NCBI GenBank assembly: GCA_013306675.1
Contig: JABLUY010000090.1
Location: 1 to 64,000 of the forward strand
DNA length: 64,000 bases
Reading direction: 5' to 3'
Source of the DNA: Thraustochytrium sp. TN22
Taxonomy: Eukaryota; Sar; Bigyra; Thraustochytrida; Thraustochytriidae
Every line of letters begins with the position of its first letter. Position 1 is the stretch's first letter. Shown here piece after piece: positions 58,298-64,000 of the stretch. Both the position numbers and the translations under genes were made by a program. Below the pieces are notes generated by a model. It ran no database searches. It had not been told where the DNA came from and worked only from the letters and a program-made list of their open reading frames with translations.

Positions 58298-58909
58298 ATG
58301 GAGAACCTGGAGCGGCTGCTGGCGGAGTTTCTGACGGAGTTCAACACGGTGAGCACGGCGCGGCGCGAGTACCGCGAGATGCTGGACGACGTGATCCACA
58401 CGGGTACGGCCGAGTACGTGACGCAGGCGACGTCGGGCTTCTTCCCGGACAACACGCAGCCGGCGTATGTGTACTTGCGCGCGGCGTTGCGGCTGGCGCG
58501 AGCCACCAAGGAAGACGCGCCCGCCGACCGCCTGACGCATTTCGAGGCGGCGCTGGCGGATGCCGAGAAGGGTCGCTGGGATGGCGTGGATCAGAACACG
58601 CGCCACGTGCACGACGACGTGCCGTCGCTGCGCCATGACGCGGACGCGCGCGGCGCGGACGAGTACAACCACAAGCTAGCTGAGCTGTACAACCAGGCCG
58701 GCGACCTCTTCGGCCAGGTGCGCGGGCATGGCTTCCCCGAGGTGGAGAATGCCTTCACGGCCATTGCGCAGATTGCCATGATCGTCAGCGTCAAGGGAGC
58801 TGCGCCGTACCACTTCACCGACGACGACCGCAGCTCGGCGGTGCGCAAGACCGAGGACATGATCAAGTACTCCATCCGCGTGACGCGCAACAAGGTCCCG
58901 CGCGGCTGA
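58298..58909 (+). CDS. Conserved-looking protein of unknown function (203 aa)
   Basis: The start chosen is the ATG at 58298 (context CAACCATGG); the frame is open upstream without an ATG. The protein is soluble and mostly helical, with an acidic N-terminal half. Distinct stretches are FNTVSTARREYREMLDDVI, YVTQATSGFFPDNTQPAYVY and EVENAFTAIAQIAMIVSV. Codon use resembles the neighbouring genes, which supports a real gene. I recognise no family. No signal peptide, membrane segment or metal-binding motif is visible. Confidence 0.75.
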   Translation: MENLERLLAEFLTEFNTVSTARREYREMLDDVIHTGTAEYVTQATSGFFPDNTQPAYVYLRAALRLARATKEDAPADRLTHFEAALADAEKGRWDGVDQNTRHVHDDVPSLRHDADARGADEYNHKLAELYNQAGDLFGQVRGHGFPEVENAFTAIAQIAMIVSVKGAAPYHFTDDDRSSAVRKTEDMIKYSIRVTRNKVPRG

Positions 58910-59213
58910 AGCCGCTGATGGCGGCAGAACCAGGGTAGGCCAGGCACGGCTGGCCCAGCATCATCGCATGGAGCGAGTGAGCGAGCGAGCGAGCGAGCGA
59001 GCGAGCGAGGCAGGCAGGGTCTGGCGTCCAACAGGTCGTCCTCTCTTTCTTCAAGGTCGCCGACCTTGCTATCGTATCGTATCTTCGTGATTGGTAAAAC
59101 ATGATGGCGGCGAAGCCTAATTTTGGTCCCCAAGTGCAGTGCACGCCACTGCTTCCCTGTCTGTGAGTGCCGGGCCGCCACGGGCACTGCATAGCCAACA
59201 GAACAGAACCGCC
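58910..59213. other. Short spacer before METTL18
   Basis: Contains a GAGC tract (58971-59009) and a perfect 8-bp inverted repeat with a one-base loop at 59052-59068 (CAAGGTCG-C-CGACCTTG). No gene is seen. Confidence 0.65.
58971..59009. repeat. (GAGC)n tetranucleotide repeat
   Basis: About nine copies, one imperfect, about 205-245 bp upstream of the METTL18 start codon and 60 bp beyond the stop of the preceding gene. Confidence 0.9.
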
Positions 59214-59622
59214 ATGGCCAGCTTCTCGTTCGGCTTCTTCGACGAGAGCAGCGCGGCGGACAGTGGCGGCGGCGGCCCGGGTGGCACCGGCCACCAACCC
59301 GCCGGCGCCTATGCGGGCGGCGGCGAGCCAGCGGCCGGCGGCGGGCATGGCGGCGCTTTGCCCGACGCGCTGCATGGCGCCGGCGACTGGCTGCCGGCCG
59401 AGGAGGTGACGCAGCGCGCGCTGGAGGCGGCGCAGGGCGGCGTGGCGCAGGGCCGGTGGCACGCCTTCGACGTGAGCCAGACGCTGCGGCTGGAGGCGCT
59501 GCAGGATGCCGGCGAGGCGCAAGCGCGAGCCAGGGACGTGGACCCTGGCAAGTACGAGGGCGGCCTCAAGCTCTGGGAGTGCACGCTGGACCTGCTACGC
59601 TACTTGGAGCACGGGCAGCAGG

Positions 59623-59668
<46 letters not shown>

Positions 59669-60215
59669 GGGTTGCGAGCAGGCGCCACTAACGCTAGCGC
59701 CGGGGCGGCGCGTCCTTGATCTCGGGTGCGGACAGGGCCTGCTGGGGTGCTACGCGCTGCGACAGGGCTGCGAGGTGGACTTCCAAGACCTTAACTGGGA
59801 GGTCCTCGTCAAGCAGACGCTGCCCAACGCAGCTCGCAACACAGAGCGCAACCCGCAGGACCTGTGTGCGAGCGGATCGGTGCGGCTCTTAGCAGGCGAC
59901 TGGCGCGCCCTGTTGCGTGAGCAGAGCCTCCTGCGGCCTGCGGACCTGGTCCTGAGCTCTGAGACGCTGTACGCGGATGCGCTGTACCCTGCGATGCACG
60001 ACCTGCTTGTGCGCGTACTGGGGCCGCGGTCAGGTACGGCGCTGCTGGCGGCCAAGCGCTTCTACTTTGGCGTGGGCGGCGGATCCGATTCCTTCGCGCG
60101 CTACTGCGAGACCCGTGGCGAGCTCCGCTGCACGCGTGTCCACGCCGTGTCCGACGGGGCCTCTAACGTGCGCGACATCCTCAAGGTGGACCTTAACGTT
60201 GCGTCGGCACCGTAG
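59214..60215 (+). CDS. METTL18: METTL18/Hpm1-like protein-histidine N-methyltransferase
   Basis: A 333-aa protein from the ATG at 59214 (context ACCGCCATGG); the frame extends 25 codons upstream without an ATG. METTL18/Hpm1 methylates a histidine of ribosomal protein uL3. Family marks are DVDPGKYEGGLKLWECTLDL (about 112-131), the SAM-binding motif I VLDLGCGQGLLG (about 168-179), VDFQDLNWEVL, the SETLYADALYPAM block after motif IV, and AKRFYFGVGGGSDSF near the C-terminus. The N-terminal 60 residues are Gly/Ala/Pro-rich and probably disordered. A run of about 15 Gln (139-155) is inserted between the substrate-side motif and motif I. The start MASFSFGFF is similar to that of other members. Confidence 0.93.
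59632..59666 (+). repeat. CAG repeat encoding poly-Gln in METTL18
   Basis: A nearly pure CAG run encoding about 13-15 consecutive glutamines just before the SAM-binding motif. Confidence 0.93.
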
Positions 60216-60601
60216 AGCTGAGGTTGGCGCTCTTCTTGCGAGCGCGACACTGCTGCACAGCTACGACTACTTCTACTGCTGCTACAATGCGGCTGCGCGC
60301 TGATTGGCGACCGTGGAGAGGAATCAAGACAGACAAGCTAAAGCTGCTCTCAGTAGTAGTAGCCGGGCCTGTCGCTTTTCCGAGGCCTAGCTGGTTGCTG
60401 CGAGCGCCAGCACGTGCACTGCAAGCAGCGCCAGCACGTGCCGACGCGCCGGCCGGTTTATTCGCTGCTACTGACTGGCCAGTGGATTGCGAGCGCAGCT
60501 GCGCGGAGCGCTCGACGTTGTGGCAGCCGCCGACGTGGAGCGACCAAGCAACGAGGCCTGACAGAGGGGGCAAGAGAGGGCAAGGCATTCATTGGCAACG
60601 C

Positions 60602-60660
60602 TGGCCGGCACGCTGGCTGGCCGGGCTGGCCGCTGGCCGGGCTGGCCGCTGGCCGGCACG
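60602..60660. repeat. 16-bp GC-rich tandem repeat
   Basis: A unit close to CCGCTGGCCGGGCTGG is repeated between two copies of GCCGGCACG. Confidence 0.8.
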
Positions 60661-61290
60661 ACGGAGAAGTTCTCGGACCCATTCCACTGCTGCTGTCCGC
60701 AGAGAAGAAGCAACTAGCCCTTGTGCGACCGGCCGTGAGACTTTCGCGGCCCGCGTCGACAGCGCGGCGCTCGCGCCGTGCAGCCTGCAGTGCCGCTGGC
60801 GTGCAGTGCCTTCGGCCCGCACAGCGACCACCGTGACCCGGACGTCGGTGGCGGGCCGCGCTGCCCAGGGGCAGGCCTCAGGCAGGCAGGCTGCAGGCGC
60901 TGCAAATTCTGATCAACCAAGCCACGAAGTAATGAACTTGAAATGCAGTGTGGGTAAAGCTCCAGCAACTTGGCAAAGCCGCCTGGCTCCGGCCGAATTA
61001 CGTCCTCGCTGCGCTGCCCGATCTTGACGAAGATCGCCCAGCGGCCACGGATGGGTGGCTGCGGACGGCTCGCCGCGGCCGCGCTCTTCCGATTCCCCCG
61101 CGGCGCGAGGGGACAGCGCGCGCCCGCTCGTCCGTGGTGATGGTCGCTGCGCTGCTGGCTCCAGCGGCTCCGATCACATTGCAGTGTGCGGCCGGGACGG
61201 CCACGGCTCGAGCGAGCGAGCGAGCGAGACGCTCCCTCGCAGAGCCTGGCAGGCACTGACAGAGCGCGTGCGCCGTGCTCTGCGCTAGGA

Positions 61291-61333
61291 TCCGAGTCCG
61301 GGTCCGAGTCCGAGTCCAAGGCCCGAGTCGAGT
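61291..61333. repeat. (TCCGAG)n hexamer repeat
   Basis: Several imperfect copies of TCCGAG/TCCGGG. A second short run of the same unit is at 61487-61508, and the complementary CTCGGA occurs near 14286-14298. Confidence 0.75.
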
Positions 61334-63155
61334 CTCTCCGGCCGCTGCTGGCCCGCCGCCTGCACGCGCCACCTCCGGTTTCGCGGCCACCAGCCTGACC
61401 GGCAGGTACCAGTACTACTACTACCAGTCCTGACGGCGCACACATTTCCGCGAGTTGGCACGGATTGCACTGCAGTGCACTACACCGTCCGAGTCCGAGT
61501 CCGAGTCGCAGCCTGCCTCTGGTGCGATGATGCATTGCGGCGCGCGGCGAGCGATTTCATCGAGGCAGCTGTCATGTCGTGGTGCAGCGGCGAGCGACCG
61601 CCAGCCGCCAGCCGAGGCTCGCCCGCGAGCGGCCAGCCGGCAGCCAGGCGGCAGGAAAGCACGGCCAGGCCAAAGGCCGCTAGCTCGCGAGCTGAATCGG
61701 CATGGAGAAAGCTCAAGAAGCCGCAGCCTTTCTCTGCAGTTGGAGCCATGATTCGATGTATTTCGATCCACGGCTGCTAGCTAGCTAGCTAAGCAATCAA
61801 TCAACTGTCTGTAGTCAGAGCTGCGTTCCGAGCGCGAGCTCCTCTGGCCGACGTCTGGCGCAACGTCGTCGTGATGCCTCCAAGGCCCTGCCATTCGCTT
61901 GGCTGACTGGCTGGCCAGCGGCGCTGAGTCCGCCGTGGCGACTCCTGCCATGCCGTGCAGTGGTTAGCGAGGTTCGTTCGTGAGGTTAGGTTAGCGGCGG
62001 AGTGGAGGAGTAACTGCAGCGACCTGACTCGGCCTGCAGTGGCTGCGATGCGACGCCCGCGAGCCGCGAGGCCGCCGGCCGAGCAGCCAGGAGCTCCGCC
62101 TCGGTCGATGGGTCTTCTTCTCAGAGGGCCGCGCGACCAAGCGCTTGCTGCCGGAAGGCTTGCTCGCCTTGCCCTCAAGGGGGGCAGGAAGGTGGCCGCG
62201 GTGAGCCTGCCAGGGGACGCCCGCGCTCGGCCACACATTCCGCCGCCCCACTGCGCTGCCCCGCGCTGGACTGCCCCCGCGCCTCTGGGGCCCGTGCACC
62301 AGCTCCCACCCACGCCGCGCGCGCGCGCTTTTCCTGCTCGTGAGGGCGCCACTGGAGCGTGCGCTCCCCCGGGTGCACTGGGACCCTGCCAAGGGGGGGA
62401 GGCACAGAGGAGCCAGGGGGGTGCAGGGGGGGAGGCGGCCTGCCAGAGTGCGCAGGAGGTGCGGCACGGGCTAGAGGGGAGCGCGGCGCGGAGCGCGACA
62501 AGCTTTTCAAACTTCAAACTCAGGTACGTGAATGCCGCTTCTGCAAGATGGACGGAGAGCGAGGGCTTTGGCTCGCGCGGGCGGTGCCGCCCAGCCGGCC
62601 TCGCGCGGCGGCGGCGAGCTCGCGATCGCGAGCTGGCCGCCGCCCGCCAGCTCGTCGCTCTTCCCCCGCCTAGTTTCAGCCGCGAGGTCTCGTCCCGAAG
62701 AGGCCTGCCCCATGAGGGGACGGAGCGTGTGCTCGTGCTCCTCCTCGCTCCCTGCAGCCAGGCGAGCACGCGCGGCGCCGCGTCGCGCCGCGCCGCGCCG
62801 CGCTGTGGCCGTCGAGTTGGGCGGAGAGGCGATCCTGCGTTCTCGGCCCCGGCAGGCTGGCAGGCTGGGTGGTTAGCCTGGCGACCAGGCTTGTCCGCGG
62901 CGGCGCGCCTTGTTTCGCCAGGTCGAAGGGGATTTCCCCAGCACCACCCCCCAGCTTCCTTCCAGTCGCGGCGGGGCGGGGTGGGGAGGGGACGCGACGC
63001 AAGGGAGGGGAAGAGAGGACCGAGGAGGGGACGGAGGAGAGGCGCACAGCACCGGGCACGCGAGGAGCAGCAGACTGACATTTGACACTGGCGGGTCCCA
63101 CGCGCGCGAAGTCTCCCTGGCAGCCAGGTAGACGGCCAGCAAGGCAACAGGCAGG

Positions 63156-64000
63156 ATGACGATCCCTGCGGCGGATGTGACGAACAACGCGGGCGCGGAG
63201 GCGGCGGCCATCGCCGTGGTGGTGGTGTCGTCGGTGATCGGCCTGCTGTTCGCGTTCTACAACTACTACAAGATCAAGACGGTGGACATGACGCTGGCGA
63301 AGACCAAGAGCGGCGAGGAGGACAGCGCCATGGTGGGCTACGACGACCAGGGGCCGTCGTCGTCGGAGAGCGAGAACCCGGAGGAGAAGCTCATGAACAT
63401 TGCCACGGCCATCCAGGTTGGCGCGCGCTCGTTCCTGCGCGCCGAGTACACCATCTGCGCGGTCTTCCTGGTCGTCTTCGGCATTGTGCTGCTGGCGCTC
63501 CTCGGCTCGGCCAACAACTGCGGCCCGGTGCCCGTGTCGACCGGCGTGCCCACCGAGGGCGACTGCTGGGTGGACGCCGCCCTCACGCTCGTGGCCTTCC
63601 TCATCGGCGGCTTCACCTCGATGCTGTGCGGTCTCATTGGCATGCTCATTGCTGTGTACACCAACGTGCGCTGCACCACGGAGGCCACGCGCGGCTGGAA
63701 GGGCGCCTTCAACGCCGCCTTCCGCGGCGGCGCCGTCATGGGCTTTTGCCTCTCGTCGCTCGGCCTGCTCGTGCTCTACATCCTCATTGAGCTCTACCGC
63801 ATCTACTTCATCAACAACCACGGCGAGGAGGAGTTCGAGGGCGAGCCCACCTTCCTGTACCTCGTCTTCTTCGAGGTGATTGCCGGCTACGGTCTCGGCG
63901 GCTCTTCGATCGCGCTCTTCGGTCGCGTTGGCGGTGGCATCTACACCAAGGCCGCTGACGTCGGTGCCGATCTCGTCGGCAAGGTCGAGAAGAACATCCC
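63156..64000 (+). CDS. Membrane-bound proton-pumping pyrophosphatase (H+-PPase), 5' part
   Basis: The frame starts at the ATG at 63156 and is still open at the window end, giving 281 codons of a protein usually of about 750 aa. H+-PPases use pyrophosphate hydrolysis to pump protons into vacuoles or acidocalcisomes. Visible are a first membrane helix (AIAVVVVSSVIGLLFAFYNYY), a lumenal or cytosolic acidic loop, further hydrophobic helices (VFLVVFGIVLLALLGSANNC; LTLVAFLIGGFTSMLCGLIG), and the family signature GGGIYTKAADVGADLVGKVE, which forms part of the pyrophosphate/Mg2+ site. The signature ends about 10 codons before the edge. It cannot be classified as K+-dependent or -independent from this part, because the deciding residues lie beyond the window. 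Confidence 0.95.
   Translation, partial: MTIPAADVTNNAGAEAAAIAVVVVSSVIGLLFAFYNYYKIKTVDMTLAKTKSGEEDSAMVGYDDQGPSSSESENPEEKLMNIATAIQVGARSFLRAEYTICAVFLVVFGIVLLALLGSANNCGPVPVSTGVPTEGDCWVDAALTLVAFLIGGFTSMLCGLIGMLIAVYTNVRCTTEATRGWKGAFNAAFRGGAVMGFCLSSLGLLVLYILIELYRIYFINNHGEEEFEGEPTFLYLVFFEVIAGYGLGGSSIALFGRVGGGIYTKAADVGADLVGKVEKNI

Larger units (their letters stand above)
60216..63155. other. Gene-free GC-rich region upstream of the pyrophosphatase gene
   Basis: No gene could be supported in 2.9 kb; the open frames overlap on both strands and are Arg/Ala/Pro/Ser-rich. It contains a GGCCGGGCTGGCCGCT-type repeat (60602-60660), a GAGC tract (61208-61228), TCCGAG repeats (61291-61333, 61487-61508), a 14-bp palindrome (61466-61479) and a TAGC run (61777-61791). 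The promoter of the pyrophosphatase gene should lie at its right end. Confidence 0.6.

Noticed and set aside
59052-59068. 8-bp inverted repeat with one-base loop as a terminator
   Set aside because: A one-base loop cannot form a stable hairpin, and intrinsic terminators of that kind are not expected for nuclear protein genes.
61801-63147. Long open frame on the minus strand (and a 376-codon one on the plus strand at 61955-63085)
   Set aside because: Both overlap, are Arg/Ala/Pro/Ser-rich, contain short tandem repeats and match no family. Long stop-free frames are expected in DNA this GC-rich.
62521-63155. Possible 5'-leader intron of the pyrophosphatase gene (donor-like CAG|GTACGT near 62522, acceptor-like GGCAG directly before the ATG)
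   Set aside because: Only the two splice consensus sequences support it, with no coding frame to confirm the junction. Transcript reads would be needed.
1-64000. tRNA, rRNA and transposable elements
   Set aside because: I looked for T-loop GGTTCRA sequences with matching stems, rRNA-like segments, reverse transcriptase or transposase motifs and terminal repeats, and saw none that held up. Without a covariance or profile search, small RNAs could be missed.

Overview
The window is eukaryotic nuclear DNA from a GC-rich, intron-poor, unicellular protist. About twenty protein genes lie on both strands, and nearly all are single uninterrupted frames. Only two introns could be supported, both short GT-AG introns of about 100 bp. 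The gene set is eukaryotic: gelsolin, formin, a Slo-type K+ channel, ALG9, mitochondrial SCOT, METTL18 and an ADCY10-like cyclase. A plant/protist-type H+-pumping pyrophosphatase, a DUF707 protein and a formin carrying a PTEN-like module point to a protist such as a labyrinthulomycete or other stramenopile. That placement is inference from gene content and was not tested. No rRNA, tRNA, CRISPR array, transposon or virus-derived element was recognised.

Layout. 1-1.65 kb: a hexamer repeat and a DUF707 membrane protein. 1.9-13.8 kb: three adjacent minus-strand genes for armadillo-like repeat proteins (793, 867 and 1600 aa), with DNA tandem arrays (93 bp x2, 27 bp x3, 56 bp x7) in the two spaces between them. 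13.8-17.1 kb: no gene seen. 17.1-27 kb: a Gln/Ser-rich orphan protein, a three-domain gelsolin (severin-like) and a membrane-anchored WD40 protein. 27-37 kb: a two-exon Slo-family channel followed by a PTEN-C2-FH2 formin. 37-45 kb: aminopeptidase P, an orphan multi-pass membrane protein and a membrane-anchored alpha/beta hydrolase. 45-52 kb: ALG9 (two exons) and an ADCY10-like protein. 52-60 kb: a double-domain heme oxygenase, SCOT, a 203-aa orphan and METTL18. 60-63 kb: no gene seen. 63.2 kb to the end: the 5' part of a membrane pyrophosphatase, cut by the window edge.

The genes look like ordinary eukaryotic neighbours rather than one pathway. Several pairs converge at short spacing (108 bp between formin and aminopeptidase; 178 bp between hydrolase and ALG9). 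The most unusual material is the armadillo-repeat cluster with its DNA arrays, a heme oxygenase with two nearly identical catalytic domains and six Cys-Pro motifs, and a formin whose PTEN-like module has lost its catalytic residues. Short tandem repeats of 4-10 bp recur just upstream of many start codons.
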